The position numbers and the translations under genes were made by a program. 64,000 bases of DNA from Callipepla californica brunnescens (lineage: Eukaryota; Chordata; Aves; Galliformes; Odontophoridae), in the NCBI GenBank assembly GCA_023055505.1, contig JALIRH010000013.1:8928001-8992000 (forward strand). Reading direction: 5' to 3'. Each line of letters opens with the position of its first letter. Positions within the stretch are counted from its first letter, which is position 1. The notes below the pieces were generated by a model. The model was not told the origin of the DNA and made no database searches. It saw only the letters and a program-made list of their open reading frames with translations. Positions 1-13,700 of the stretch are shown in pieces.

Positions 1-1991
1 AACATAGTAATGCGAGACTGAAGCACTCCAAGAATAATAATCTGTATTTTTTGTGGAAACTGTAGAAGGGTATCAGGGTTATGGAAGTTATGGCTGTGGT
101 TAAGAAGAAAGCAACTGTGCCTGAAGGACTTGCAAATTCCTTGTATTGTGATGTGAAATGATATCTTCTTGACACTGGGTCAGACTTGATTAAAAAATAA
201 AGAAAAAGAAACTCTTCTCTGAAGACTTTTAATTGATTTAATAAAATAGTGATGTTATATATTGACTTCCCAGTGTTTCACTGGCCAGATCAGAAAAGAT
301 GGTATAAATAAACATTTTAATACTGGTCACACTTAAAGAAGGCAGAGCATTTTGGGTGAAAGCACAAGGAAATATGAAAGTAGGCAATATTTGAATGATT
401 ATCTCCAGGGAAAACCAAAGTCATCATTTTATTTGCTCCTGCACGATCAGATATAGAAAACTTGACTCAAGAAATTTTAGTTTTTGAAGACAAAGATCCA
501 AATGTTCTCGTAAATAAGAGGATAGGATTAATCCACAGAACAGGTAGTTTTGTATTTCACCTTGATCTCTCCTGCTACTGGTGGCTGTTTTTATTCTTTT
601 ATGAGCATTTTGCAGAGTAGAGCCTTTCAGTTTGGAACTCTGGCTACCTTTCCAATACAAACAGTGGATTTTAGCATCACCTATCAGTGTCTTCTTAAAG
701 TGTAAGTTCAAAATCCAGCAACAAGTTCAAGTCTTCTATTTTGTCAGAAATCAATATCTTTAATCAATATATATTTACCATTGCTGTACTTCAAAAGCAG
801 AATTCAGTGGAAGTTATCACCTTAATGGATATCTGTGCTAGCAAATTCATGGCTTGCAACCTTAAAATCTACTTTAGAAAGAGGTTCTGAAGTGGAAAAT
901 ATTACACACAAATGGGCTGGTTAAGAACACCCAATACGTTCTTCAAAACAGGAATATTTATTTTATTTAGCAGCTCTCATCTCTGGAGAACCTTCTCGTC
1001 TGTGCATTTATTACACTGAAACTGAATTTAGATTTCACCTGCTCTGGGACAGAGAATATATGATTTTACAACTGCAGTGTCTCACTGTAGTACAAATAAA
1101 TGTATGATAGCATTTTTATTAAAGATACATCCAAGAACTTGCATGAATTTCCAAACTCCTCAGTGCTAGAAACTATAGGAAATCCTTATGTTTTTCTACC
1201 TCTTAAGTGATGCACAGTTTAAAACAAAAGGCCAGTGACATAGAAAAGCTTTATGTTTCCACGCAGCATATGCTAAACAGGCTCAGCAGCTTCTCTAACT
1301 TCAATCCATAAAGTGGTTGAATGAGCGAATCACCTTCTCACTGTAGGAATTACTTTTGAATATACTGCATGTTACTATGAACTTTTCCACATTGCTACAC
1401 TGACACGAGTCTTCAGAAATCAGATTATGATCTGTATTGATAGCACAAAACATTGCAGACAGGCTGCTCTGTGCCAGAGCCCTGAAGCAGTTGTACCCAT
1501 TTGAGATACCCCCATTGAGATTATTAAGCAATGCTTGTAGAACCATGGAATGGGTGAACACTAGGCACCAGAATAGTCTTTGTGGTAAACAAATACATGC
1601 ATTGTGCAGTTCAGCAGAGCCTATAGAGGAATGTTCCATCTATCAGGACACATGCTGTGGCATCCCAAATTTCAAACAGTCATCAAGACCACACAGGAGG
1701 GATAGAGAATGTTTGGATCAGTTTCACTGGATGTGGAAAACAGATCTGTACCCATTACTGCGACCAAAGCAAGTGGCATGCTACCAACAGAATGAACACA
1801 AAGCTGCCATAACACCTGAAGTCCAAAATACTCAGAACCTGAGAAGTACTCCGAAAAAAGGGAGAGTTGTTCAAATCCTCCAGGAAGAAAAATTGAACTT
1901 GGACTGCTCTTATTTAGCTTATTTAGTACAGGCACAGTAAGGCTGGAAATGTAAGTTATATTTCAATAGACAAATTATTTATCTTTGCCTT

Positions 1992-2032
1992 AAAAAAAAA
2001 AAAAAAAAACAAACAAACAAAAAAAAAAAAAA
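1992..2032. repeat. A-rich tract with CAAA units
   Basis: A run of 18 A residues is followed by three CAAA-type units and a second long A run. There is no AATAAA shortly upstream and no recognisable retrocopy body before it, so I call it a simple repeat rather than the tail of a processed pseudogene. Confidence 0.9.
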
Positions 2033-4041
2033 CCAAAAACCACAAGTGCCTGAAAGTAAAATGCTACATTTGAGGTCAAATGGACCGTTACACATTCAAG
2101 TGAAACAAAATTTCATCTTGCTTGTTTGCAAATAGTTTTGGATCTTATACAATTTTGCAGCAAGCATGATGTCTTTTTTGCCAGGAGATCTTAAAAAATA
2201 CAGAAAACCCCATGGACTAGGTAATACATATCAGCAAGTGATTTATACATGAGCTTAGAGAACAAACGGTTGCTATCTGAAGGATTACACACAGGAAAAA
2301 AAACAGAGTCCGGCATAAATCTAAATTGAGATTATGTCATAACTTTACATTTCCTAGGAAAAAATACCTAAACTGTAAGAATTCAGTGCTAAAACTGCTT
2401 CTGTTTCAACATAAACATCTACTAGGAATAAAATTATGTAAAATAGCAACAGAAACTGCCTTTGAAATAAATGATGAGACAAAAATATTGGAACAGTTAA
2501 AGCTCCTCCCCACCTCATCCTTCAAAACTCCCAGAGGAAATCCCTCTAGAAGACTTGGATTCCTTTGCTTGATGCAAGATGCTGTAGGCTATTCAGTCTC
2601 AAAATACTTAGACTGGCTTTTTATACCCTCAGAAGGAACATCAGATTGATTGCATTATCTGAGCAAGCTGAGATGCTGTGTGCTAATTTCAGAGAGCTTA
2701 TATGTGAGTTCTGTTATCCTGGGACAAGTGTGATAGTTTAATTATTTCAGTTTTGATGATTCTGCAATCTGATTTGATTCTGTGTGCTTCATTAAAGTTT
2801 TGATTTTCAAACAATACAGCAATCAGAGGAGCATTTCAAGCATCTAATAATTCATTATGACTTCTTTTTTTCCATGTTTCTTCATGCCACATGAATCCAT
2901 TTAAGCACACGAAGTCTATCAGTATCTTTCAAATGGATTAGTAAACTTTTTAGTACATATAATCAGTTATTTCCAAAGTAAATCTCAATATTATTTTAGA
3001 GATTGACTCATTAACTCCCCAAATCAGTCTTATTAATACCCTGAAGAAAGCTCACAGATTCTCTGTGTCTGTTGTTTAAATACATTTTCTCTTGATCATG
3101 TAAAATCATAACCAGTACTAACCACAAGATGACACTTTAGGACTACTGGAAAGAGATAATCATCTCAGCAAAATAAAATCATTTTAGCAATGGAATAAAC
3201 AGAGCTAATTATTAGGTATACAGCAAGTTGGAATTTGGTCTCAGTATTTTCTGAAGGAAATTGATTCTATGTCTGCTCTGAGGCAGGCAGCCAAGTGGTG
3301 TATTGACCCATCTAGAAGGAAAGGAAATTTTTACTGAGGGGTCTAGACTTCTGTTATCAAAGCCATAAAACAAATTTATTTATGGAGATGAAAAACAACC
3401 ACAGCGTGCAGAACCAGATAAGATTTCATTTTCAAACAGAACACTTCCAAAACAGGCACTTAGAAGAGGCAATGTGAAAGAAACGTGTGTGTGGAGCTCA
3501 GAATAAACCATACATTCAACATGTCTGTAAATGTTCTTTAATTTGACACTTCAAGTACAAAAATCAGTAGGGAGAACCTCTTTTTGCAGTATGCTCATTG
3601 GACAGATCTACAGCAAGCTGCGCAATCAATGTTGGGCTTTAAGAGCAGAGTTTGATATTAGAAAACCCATATTTGTTATTCAGACTTCTTAGAAAGCTAC
3701 CAAGGTTTAATAACATAATTTGAACGAAAATCCAGCCTTTCTACATCAGAAATATTCCCATAAATATTGAGCATGTTAAAACAAACATATGAAATCACTC
3801 CTATGATTTCATCTCTCTTCCAGGCCTCTGAGTCCTTTCACAGAATTATTTTACCCAAGGGTGCCGAACAGGTAACAATTTAGACCACCGAAATTATAAG
3901 ATGCTATGCTTGTATGTTTGAAACAAGTGTGAGAGCATCCCCAGGTTGGCATAACAAGTCATCTAAGAAGATACCCAGGAGTACAGCATTAGTTTGTCTT
4001 AGTAGATCACTTAGCGTCTGAGTTTCTCTCAGGTAGCTCTT

Positions 4042-4066
4042 CAAACAAACAAACGAACAAACAAAG
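4042..4066. repeat. (CAAA)n microsatellite
   Basis: About six tandem CAAA units with one CGAA variant are visible. This is a short imperfect tetranucleotide repeat. Confidence 0.85.
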
Positions 4067-5508
4067 ATTGCTTTCCTATTGTTCATCTCTTACTTTCTGC
4101 AAAGTTTGTCGCTCTGCTGGGATAAGAAAAGAGATAAGTCAGCTTAGGACTTTCTCGTACTGCATCAGAAAACTGCGCAGAAACACATTCTGAGTATTTT
4201 TCCTGAATCCCAGCACCCATAAGTCAGTGGAACACTGAATGCGAGAGAAGTCAGCCAGTACTTTTCAAAATTCTGAACAGTCATAGAGGAACAAAAGCAA
4301 ACAATCTCAGTAAGTTTCTTGGGTACGTAGAAAAGCTTAAAAAACAAAGCAGTACTACATTTTCCTCAGCAAATCTTTCAAATTCTTAGATTTTAAGATA
4401 ATTATTTTTTGCTGTTAATTTTAGTGCACCCTTCTACTAGAAGAAGGAATTCCTCTCCGTACCAGTTTCATCCTTTTCCTTTTGACCGCTACTGATTTTC
4501 TTCCTCCTGTTTCCTATTGGGAATAGACTATCATGGCAGAGTTTTGTTTATTTGCTTATGTACCTTTGTATTATTAATACGCTCTGGGAAGGGGATTTGT
4601 TACTTAAACTCCATTTACCAGCATTCCTGCAAAAGAAAATAAAGGGTTTTCTCTTGCATTCCCTTTGACTTAAGAGCTAAAAAAATTACCGTCACCTAAG
4701 TTGCAAAGCACTTCTTCCACAAAGAAAGTGCAGAGGACTCAGAATATTAATTAAGCTGAGAAATGCATCTCCTTCCAACCCCCTTCTCACCAGTTTAGAG
4801 CTTAAAACTGTTGTTCACCAGTCAGTATCCATCCTGTACACTTCAATTTCAGATATTTCTGCCCTACCTTTGAGAAAGGTTGGCTCAGACATGACACACA
4901 CTCAATCTTCACTAAGACTTTACAGACAGACTTCATAGTTTCCCAGATTTAAGTGAGCATTTCTGCTCAAAAACTGAGAGTATATCTTTAAAGAAAGCTA
5001 CATTTCCAGTTGCTCATCCATAATGCCTTTACTGTTTGTGGTTAAACCTAACCAATGATCCCTCTTGTGCAATAAATACTCAAGCTGAAAGTCTGTTGCC
5101 AAGTGTTTTAATTATTCACAGTCCCAATAAAACATAAGCACTGTCCTGCCTGAAGTCTTCAGGTATGTTTTCCATCTATGAACTGACTGATTCCCATTAA
5201 TTCAGACACATTAGTTAAGCAGGGTTTGGTTGGGCTCACAGTCACATTAGGCTCAGTGTCAGATGAGCTCCTCTCAATGACAGACTTTTTTTCTCTCCAG
5301 TAATTCCGAAGGAAACCTGGCATGATTATTCTTCCATTTTAGGTATTTTTATCAGGCTTGTCTGATTGCATTCCACTTGACTGCTCAATATCCAAGTTTA
5401 AGGTAAAAATAAGTCTCTGATTTGGAAGAATTCCATATTCAAAGCCAAAGCCAACAGATTACTGCAAAAAACTCTAAAGGGCTTTGAAAAATCCAGACTT
5501 GCAGAAAG

Positions 5509-5536
5509 GTTGATTCACCATTGTTGATTCACCATT
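5509..5536. repeat. 14-bp tandem duplication
   Basis: The unit GTTGATTCACCATT occurs twice head to tail without mismatch. It looks like a recent local duplication in otherwise unique DNA. Confidence 0.9.
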
Positions 5537-7004
5537 GACCACCAAGGTTGAGAATGTTATTTCAATATACGCTTTGAAATGATGGATTTCTTTTTAACAC
5601 TATTTATTTTCTTGGAAAGACGAGAATGAATTCTCATTGCAATCTCACAACGTAAAGCATTTATTATCTATATCCCCATAGCACTAATGCATGAAACTCT
5701 TTGGCTTCAAAATAGAGATTATCAAACAAATAACCCTCACCTCACCAAAAAAGCTGAACATTGTCATCAGACATGAGATGTTTATTCATTACTATGGCAT
5801 ATCGACATCTATTACATAAGCTTGCAGAAGGCTTTTACATCTTATTTTACTGATTAATCTTTTTAATCAAGCAATTGAGAAAGATTTTGCTACTGATTAT
5901 GATCACAACAATTATCCTAATTTCTGTAAGTCCCGTTTTTTTGTGAAAAGGTCATCTATTACAGCTTCACCTTTAGCAACTGACAGGGGTACAACACAAA
6001 AAAGAGATTTTTAAGTTTCAAGGAAGAGTATATCTGTAAGATAAATAACTGCCTAGAATATCTTTTATGCCAAATCTTTATGAATTTTATATATTGTCTT
6101 GAAGTTAATTATTAAAAGTTATCTATTGATTCATAATTTAATATATCTTGATGTCAGCCTGATTCTTTTATGAGAATCTCATTCAAGAGCAACAACAATA
6201 ACATTAATATTTATTTAAAAAAGTGTTCACTCTCTTCCCCACAAAGAAAGAGTGCTATGTTAACTACAAGGCGGAATTCTTGCACCCACCAGTTCTGCTG
6301 CCTCAGAACTCTGCATGCTAATTGTTCTCCTCTACACAATAGGAAGCAAAAAGCATTCAGCATCTAGATAATGGAGAAATTCTAGGTAATCTAGAAGCTA
6401 GGCAAAATCTCGAGGCTGTGACCACTGGTCTGTAAAATAAAGTGTAAGGGCAACTTAAAGATGAGATGCAGTCTCTAGGATTATTTTGCTCTGAAAAGAG
6501 GTGGCCCAAGAAATCTATAAGTAGCAGGAAAAATGAGAGCAGGGAGCTGCTAAGCTAGCCAGCAAAATTACTTGACATTAGATTTTAAAACAATTAGAGC
6601 TTGCAACTGAAAGCATTTTTCATACTGAGAATAAATTGTAGATATTACAGAAGATTACGGGCAATAATGTATTAAAAGAGAATAAATTAATGTATGTTCT
6701 TCAACTTCTATGAAACATTAAGGCCCATCAACACCTTCTAGATATCAGAGTCCCCATACTTCCCATTGATGAAGACAAGGAGGAACTATCCAAGAATCTC
6801 CTAGAATCTTCATATAGTAATATAATCTAATTTTCATTATCATTCACCGCTTTGCCACTCAACATATATCAGGTCCACTGTTGTATTGAGAGAATCAGGA
6901 ATAACTCAGAGCATGCTGCTGAAGCATGGCTATTAAGAATATGACACAAAAGCACCCTGAAGAACTCCGGAAAATTCAGAATGGGTTGAATCGACATATG
7001 GGTT

Positions 7005-7080
7005 GTTCGAGTTAGGGTAGTATGGTTTGGCTGCAGTTGGACTTGATGATCTTGAAAGGGAATGAAAAATGTGATTATTT
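7005..7080 (+). mobile_element. CR1 LINE 3' remnant
   Basis: The stretch around 7011-7056 follows the CR1 3' UTR pattern: GTTAGGGTAGTATGGTTTGG, a few bases, then GTTGGACTTGATGATCTTGA. This is the CR1 sense strand. The copy is old and keeps only the last 70 or so bases. Two T runs follow closely (7085-7103). The call rests on recognising the family signature, not on an alignment. Confidence 0.75.
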
Positions 7081-7084
7081 TGTG

Positions 7085-7103
7085 TTTTTTTTTTTTTTTT
7101 TTT
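7085..7103. repeat. T tract
   Basis: An uninterrupted T run of about 19 bases follows the CR1 remnant directly. It is one of only two long T tracts in the left part of the window. Confidence 0.9.
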
Positions 7104-7343
7104 ATTTATTTCATTTAGATTCATCACGAACACTTTCTGAACACTTATTCTCCTGAGAGAAACAGAAATAGACCCTGATCATTCCTGCCATCAGTAAATA
7201 ATACTTTAAAATCTTTGAAATTTCTGGACTCTCCAGGAATTTAAAGAAATGACAAAGCAATTCCCAACCGCTTTGTTGAAAGGAGAAGGAATAGGCAGAG
7301 TTCACAGTGCAACTTTTGATTTATTTGTCTTTCTGTCTCTTGA

Positions 7344-7374
7344 CTCTTCCCTCCCTTTTCCTTCCCCTTCTCTC
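7344..7374 (+). repeat. Homopyrimidine tract
   Basis: Thirty-one consecutive C or T residues are followed at once by AGAGAGAGA. Such homopurine/homopyrimidine tracts can form triplex (H-DNA) structures, although this one lacks an obvious mirror symmetry. Confidence 0.85.
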
Positions 7375-7772
7375 AGAGAGAGATTTGTAGACTAGAACAC
7401 ACCTAGGATTAACATCATCGGCCTACAAAAATCAATGCAAGCTTTTCCTTTTATCCTAAACAGTGCCTCAACAGAGGATTAATTTGGATAATGACTGGAT
7501 CTGAGCATAAAATAAAGAAATACGGTCATACTAGATCCCAATTAATTTCAGACAATTTTTCATTATATACAACACTTGCACACAAAATAGTCGAAGTAAC
7601 ACACCTGAATCTTAACAATTGAAATATATATTTAAAAAATAACAATAAGTATTATACAGATCATCAAAGAAGGCAGGGTTGCACTGGGAAGGAGAAGGCC
7701 TTGGCTTCGGGGCCTTCTGACTTTGAGAGCTCAGATCTTATTGTACTGCTACTTAGAATTCCCACAGACCTG

Positions 7773-7788
7773 TTTTTTTTTTTTTTTT
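7773..7788. repeat. T tract
   Basis: A run of 16 T residues in unique DNA. Confidence 0.9.
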
Positions 7789-8200
7789 GCAATATCTGCA
7801 ATAACCAGTTGCTGAAGCCTTAATGAACCATATGCTCAGGATGGCAAATGTTCCACTAAGAAAAGTGACAAGTTCATTTACATTTTTCAAAACTCGACAA
7901 TTTGCAATGAAACATGAACTGACAGTAAAACGCAAACATCTCTTTCCAAGAATATAAATCTAATTTGTGACTTACTGTACATTTCATGCTGAAGTAGAGC
8001 CTCAGAGCAGCATCACCACAAACACTGAGGGTAAGAGCATTTCAAGATTCTCCGGGTTGGAATTGTGAACGGATGGCAATGCATTTCCAGAACAGTGATT
8101 TAGTTCTTGGTAATTCCATTAAAGGTTTCTTTTGTCATGCAGTTATGACTGTCCTATTATTTCCAGCAGAAACTCAGTACTGAATCCCTTGCTGAACAAG

Positions 8201-8227
8201 GATTTGATCCTGTTTCAGGATCAAATC
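8201..8227. repeat. Perfect inverted repeat, 12-bp arms
   Basis: GATTTGATCCTG at 8201-8212 is followed by TTT and then its exact reverse complement CAGGATCAAATC at 8216-8227. There is no mismatch and the loop is three bases. The arms are too short for a microRNA precursor. No transposon end is recognisable around it. Confidence 0.95.
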
Positions 8228-9563
8228 AGGACAGCTATGACTCTAGAGTTCTTGCCTTTTCACATATATATACACCCACACAGTGATTGCTCAAAAGCTC
8301 ACATTGCTTCTGAGGTGGCGCAAGTAATCTAAGATGCAGACTGAGATTCTCCTGGTCCTACAATCGATTCCCTGTTTGGTTTCATTTATATTTTTGATTT
8401 ATGCTTTATTTGCAAGTAAATTCCTCACAATAGGTGCAATCTCTTAATCCATTCTTACAGCTGCTAGCACATGCAGATTAGTTCCTAAAGTAGCAATAAT
8501 GATTTCCTGTGGTCACTATCTATTGGAATTCATCTGAATGCTTCCAGAAGAGGTCACAATTGCTCAGAAGTTCCCTAGGTTACTTTTCCTATAAAAGCTG
8601 TTTTTGAAGCAAGAGCTTAAATAATAGTAATTCACTGCAACAAAACACAAAATAGATTATTTATCACTAAGGAAAAGTGATTTATCTTATTAATTATTGT
8701 CTTATTTTAGGAAGTTAATGAAATCACTTTGATCTTGTGTAAAGATAATTTGTCTTAAAAGATAAAATCTCTGAACTAAAGCAAACTATGTAATTAATAG
8801 ATTAACCACACATCAGTAGTTATTTGTTTATTAAAAGAGTACTTCATTTCATTGTAAGAGAAGAAAGATTCCAATTTTTAACAGCCATATTTGCCAATGA
8901 AAACTTTAATTTTAGACTCTCTGAATTTTCATATTTACTATCATCAGCTTTTATGTCCCTTCAGTGCATTTATAACTATTTTGATTTATACTAAGTTAAG
9001 GGTTTCACTGTTACTGGGGAAAAAGCCAACACTAATCCTTTCAGCAGTAGAAAGGAAACTAATCACAAAATGAAATCATACAAAATGGCATCAGGCTTTG
9101 TTGGAGATGCCACAAAAAACATTCCAGGCAAAGAGACCCTACCCAATCCAGTATAACACACTGGGTTAAACAAAGTAGCTATTTGAAGAACAGAATGCAG
9201 TTAGGAACTGTCCTTTCCAAAATGAATGACAAAAGTAATGTGAATTAAGCCACTGAATCTCATGTTCTGTCCAATATTAAGTCATACGGATCACAGAATA
9301 TCTATCCTGAAAGTCTCCTCCAATTGTCTCTGCTTATATGCATGCACGCTTCTTTTGGCTTTAGAATCCTCAGAATCACTGTGACCAATTTCTGTTTGCA
9401 ATTTCTTCTCTCTGAGGAAGTTTGCATCCTTCACAGTTGTTACTTTTTCCTGTTACTTGATTCCTGCGACCTTTGCTTCTGCTTCTTTTAATTCCTGTAC
9501 TAATTTAGAGGAGATTTGCCTCTTTCCTCAAGTTAACAGACTTTCCCATTAATTTGTTCACAG

Positions 9564-9594
9564 CCCTTTTCCCCCCAGCCCCTCCCCCCCCTCT
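9564..9594. repeat. C-rich tract
   Basis: Two C runs (of 6 and 8) lie within a short C-rich stretch inside a larger pyrimidine-rich zone. This is low complexity. Confidence 0.8.
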
Positions 9595-10133
9595 TTCTGG
9601 TTTAGCTTTCTGCTTTTCTCCTATTCATCATACTCCTACTGCGGGATATCAGTGGTCAAATTCATCCTCTCTCTTACACTTGACTCTCAACTTTGAATCA
9701 AGGCTTTTGCTCACCACAGATTTAACCATTCACATTATTATTTCAGCAAAAGCTTTTCTCTGATCTATCCCTTATTGCTGACCACTTCTTTCTATCTTTC
9801 ACCTACTTTTCTTCTTGCTAACTTGCTAGCACATCAGCGTCCTCCCCAGTATAACTAGCAGCATTGGAATTCCCATCTCTCCTGTCTGTTGGGGATTTCC
9901 TAAGTCCTTCCGATACAGTTTTAAATTGTATTTACACATAAACACTGAAGAAAATAACATTGTCAGTGTTTTGGTTCTTGTATGACAGCTCTCAGAAAAC
10001 AGTATTAGAGGAGAGATGGATGCAGTTTCTGCGTCAATCAGTGTAAGATCAGTCTAAGGTAACAGCAGCTATAGAGGCTTCAAAAAGCACTCTCTCTCTC
10101 CAATTTATTCTCAAAATAGTTTAAAACTATTGG

Positions 10134-10320
10134 ATCACAGAATCATTTGAGTTGGAAGGAACCTATTAAGGCCATCACTTCACCTCCCCTGCAATGAACA
10201 GGGACATCTACAGCTCTATCAGACACTCAGAGCCTGGTCCAGCCTGACCTTGAGTATCTCCAGGGATGGGGTATCCACCACCTCTCTGGGCAATCTGTAC
10301 CAGGCAGGAATAGCTGTGTG
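10134..10320 (-). mobile_element. CR1 LINE 3' fragment
   Basis: Read on the plus strand this is an inverted CR1. It begins with the terminal ATCACAGAATCATTTGAG, then GTTGGAAGGAACCT, CCCTGCAATGAACAGGGACA, CAGCCTGACCTTGAGTATCT and CACCTCTCTGGGCAATCTGT. These are hallmark blocks of the avian CR1 3' end. The copy is 5'-truncated and about 185 bp long. Homology becomes unclear beyond about 10,310. Confidence 0.92.
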
Positions 10321-10696
10321 ACAAAGTTCATACCATCAAAATTCATTCTTGTCTTCATGACACAACACAAAGCAAGCTCTATCCTGGGTAACAAATTTTT
10401 TTTGCTTATTTTTCTTTTATATTTGTGAGGATAAGGAATAATTGTGTACATACCTGCCACAGCAAACTTAAAGTACCTGCCAAGCTCTTTGAGATATAAC
10501 AATGTATGTGGAAAAACATTTACTCAAACCGTATTTTATTACACATTTGTTTATCAAATATCTGTCAAGCACATCTATCTTGCCAGAGTGCAGACTTGAA
10601 AGGTAAGAACAAGGACTGCTATGGTAAAGTAGTCTGCAGACTAACCATATCACTGTACTTAACAAATGACTTACACTCTCTGCAAGGGCAAGAGGG

Positions 10697-10715
10697 AAAA
10701 AAAAAAAAAAAAAAA
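10697..10715. repeat. A tract
   Basis: A run of 19 A residues. On the minus strand it forms the far part of a long polypyrimidine tract that leads into TTGCAG at 10,680-10,685. Confidence 0.9.
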
Positions 10716-13700
10716 GAACATTAACTGTGAGAGAATGGGATTTATTTCAACATTTTAAAGTTTCTTGAACCAAGTTTACAAATTGATTTAGCCTACTAGT
10801 ATTTATTCAGCCCTCTCAAGGACCATCAGTTATAGCTTGCTGCTAAAAACTGTTAGATTTTTTTCCCCCAATTCCTCTATGGTTTTGTAGTTGAAAAGAT
10901 TCTCTAAACTCATTCACATATTAATTCAGTGAAGACAGAGGTGAGCTCAACCCAAATTAAACCTCTAGCAAGTTCACACAGTGCCATTCAAAAGTAAGTT
11001 AGGAGAAAATTCTGAAGGACAGGTCTAGGTCAGCCCTAATTAATTGTTATTTATCAGGTATCTTGCAGTCTAACTTTACCTATTATTTTGCCTATTTATT
11101 CACAGAATTTGAATTTAATGCCCAAGAACCTTACAAGGTATTAAAATCCCAATTTCTATAATGTCACTTGTTCAATTAAAAATCAAAATTGACATCTGTG
11201 TATATAAGAATGATCCCTTAGGTTTTGCATTCTGCTGCTCAGCACTTGTGACTGTGAGCAACAGTATGGAGAATTGTAGAACACTGTTGAGAAACATATT
11301 TTCAAGCTCTTTAGATCCAGATTTCAAAAGACTTCTCATTACACACAGTAGATTTAGATCTCTACCAAATGCTAAAAAAAACTCCTTACACTGAGCTTTT
11401 AGAAGGATATAAGAGATTACTGAAAGTGAAAAAGCTCCCTGATTTACTATTGGAAATTTCACAATGGAATCTATGGATCATGGTATGTTGTATTCATTAT
11501 GGTTCATAATAAGACTACAGTCCAGTAGAACGCTTATGCTCACGTGCAGTCCAAGAACGCAGGCAGGAGGATCAAAGGAGAAAGTCTTAGTTTAGACAAA
11601 ACAGTTTCTGAGATCCACAACTATTTTCTGCATGCTCTCATTGCCTTTGACTTCTCTTAATTATACCATTTAGTAAATTGCTTGGGCCATGCTAATATTG
11701 AAGGTTACTGAAAATAAGACTTATGATTTCCTTGTTAAGAGGAGCATAGCGTAAACAGCTCCACTATGCATTTCAGAAGTTCTCTGGAGAAGAGAAAATG
11801 CTGTATTTGAGGTTTTAACACAGTAACTCAGAATCTGCATTAAAAATCTGACAGTTCTGGACTGTGGTCATCTTGACAACCATTTCAGAGTTATCTGACA
11901 TTTATCTGTCAGCGAACCAGCAATGGTCCTAATTTCAGTAGGAACTCTGTGGTTCCCATCTCACACCACAGTGTTTTGTCAGTGTCAAACCACGGCCACA
12001 AGTAACACACTGTGATCAGCACTGCTGTTCTGGTTATTGCAGCTGGAAGAGACTAAGTCAAGCAACTCTTATCTGTATTTCTGGGACCCTGACTGGAGTA
12101 ATGTGAGCACCCCATAAATCTTGATATATCCAGAGACATTGTGTTATACAGTGAGATATTCTAAATCAGTTCTAGAAAACATTAAGAGGAATATTTTTAA
12201 ATGTAGATGAAGACAAAGCCCACAGGCATGTTTAAGGAATACAGTTTGCTCTACAGGGTAATTAGTCCTAATATACTGAAAAACATCCTGGGATTAATAA
12301 CTCCCAGGGCAGTGTCTCATTGCAATTTTCAGAACAGTTGTTTTAGAGTTGAATATTGAAGGTAAAAGGTCTGGCAGAAGTTTTGATTACCTTTACTGAT
12401 TCATTCTTAATCTTTTATTTTCTGGAGAGCTCATCCTGTCTTATTTTATTACCTTGGAAAACTTCAGCTGTATTAAACCCAGAGACAGACAAGCCTAATG
12501 TTTTTCTAATACATGAACCAGAACTCAATTGGAGGTAACAACATGTGTTCGTACTTTGGACTGTGAGTGTCAGTGTCATACATGTCTTAAGAGCTACATG
12601 AAACATGGAGAAAGCCTTTCTCCAACAAAAACTATCCCTGACTTTAAGTACAACAGTGTGATATTTAGCAAAACACAGGTTGTTATTGTTTACGAGAACA
12701 ATTTCACACAATAAATGAGAAGTATTTTCTCTTTGGACTGAACACACAGGAGTCTGTTGGAATAGTGCTCTGATAGTGTGACAGAATGTGACTGAAGAAT
12801 TGCATGTAAAAATACATTTCTGACAAGATCTTGTGTCTTCTCCCTTGGGGTCTCACTCTCCTTGTTGCTTCCCACAGTAGTGCAGCTTTAAAAGCACCAA
12901 CTAGCCTTGGGCACAAAATGCCTAAGAATGAGATCTAGCCCTTAGACTTCAGTGCAGAGCAGTTTCTTTGAGGTGTTGGCCTGTACGTCAATTATTCTGG
13001 AAAGTGATAAAGTTTGTTTCTTGCCAGAGCAAGGATGCGTGATGTAAAATCTGGGGAGATAAGTAATAATACCAGAGACAGACGTTCATTCTCCACTGGC
13101 AGAATATATCCAAGTTTGGTAAACCAGAGGGATGACTCCAGCCCAGTATAAATGTTGCAAACTGCTATAATTTTGATCCTCAAACTTCATGGTTTTATTC
13201 TTGTGAGAGGAAATTACTGCACATTTGCATATCAAGGCTGAGATGAAACCCAGGATCATGAGGAGTTTGGACAGTAAGTCTGTACTTGCCTCACTATTCC
13301 TTAAAGTTTTCTTCTGTATTCCTATTCAGCTTTTTTCATTAATGGCTTTTTCAAATAACTTCCTGAGAGATCACAGCACATTCACACATCAGGGAATTCT
13401 ATTACCTTTTGACACACAGATTTCGATCTGGGAAACAATAAAAGAAAACAAATGGATAAGAATATAGGTGTTGCTTATCTCCAAAGATGAGGAGAAAGAA
13501 AACTTGCTCTCAGATGACTCCAGGCACTGCTGTCCCCACTACCTTTTGAGTTGCTACATAAAAGCCCAACAGAATATGAGAGAATACAAGACCTTGGTAG
13601 AAACAGACTCCTAAATAAAAATCAAGTGCAGAAGAAGAAAGAATAAGCAAACACCCGCAGCAGCCTTTGCACAGCCTAAAGAGATACCAACATGATAGAT

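Larger units (their letters stand above)
1..7004. other. Unique AT-rich non-coding DNA
   Basis: No gene, RNA or transposon could be recognised here. The longest open frame of the window (1437-1940, plus, 167 codons) lies here, but an open frame of 112 codons overlaps it on the opposite strand and neither shows a known domain. Simple repeats at 1992-2032, 4042-4066 and 5509-5536 are listed separately. The sequence is compatible with intron or intergenic DNA. Confidence 0.6.
7086..10133. other. Unique AT-rich non-coding DNA
   Basis: No gene is recognisable. It holds a 31-base homopyrimidine run (7344-7374), a T tract (7773-7788), a perfect 12-bp-arm hairpin (8201-8227) and a pyrimidine-rich zone at about 9300-9900. 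Around 8600-8800 there is an AT-rich stretch with many TTATC and TTAAT words that could be a conserved non-coding element. That can only be judged with cross-species alignment. Confidence 0.55.

Noticed and set aside
1437..1940. Longest open frame of the window, 167 codons, plus strand
   Set aside because: It has no recognisable domain, and an open frame of 112 codons on the other strand overlaps it. In 64 kb of both strands at about 37% GC one frame of this size is not remarkable. The A tract that follows is not preceded by a poly(A) signal.
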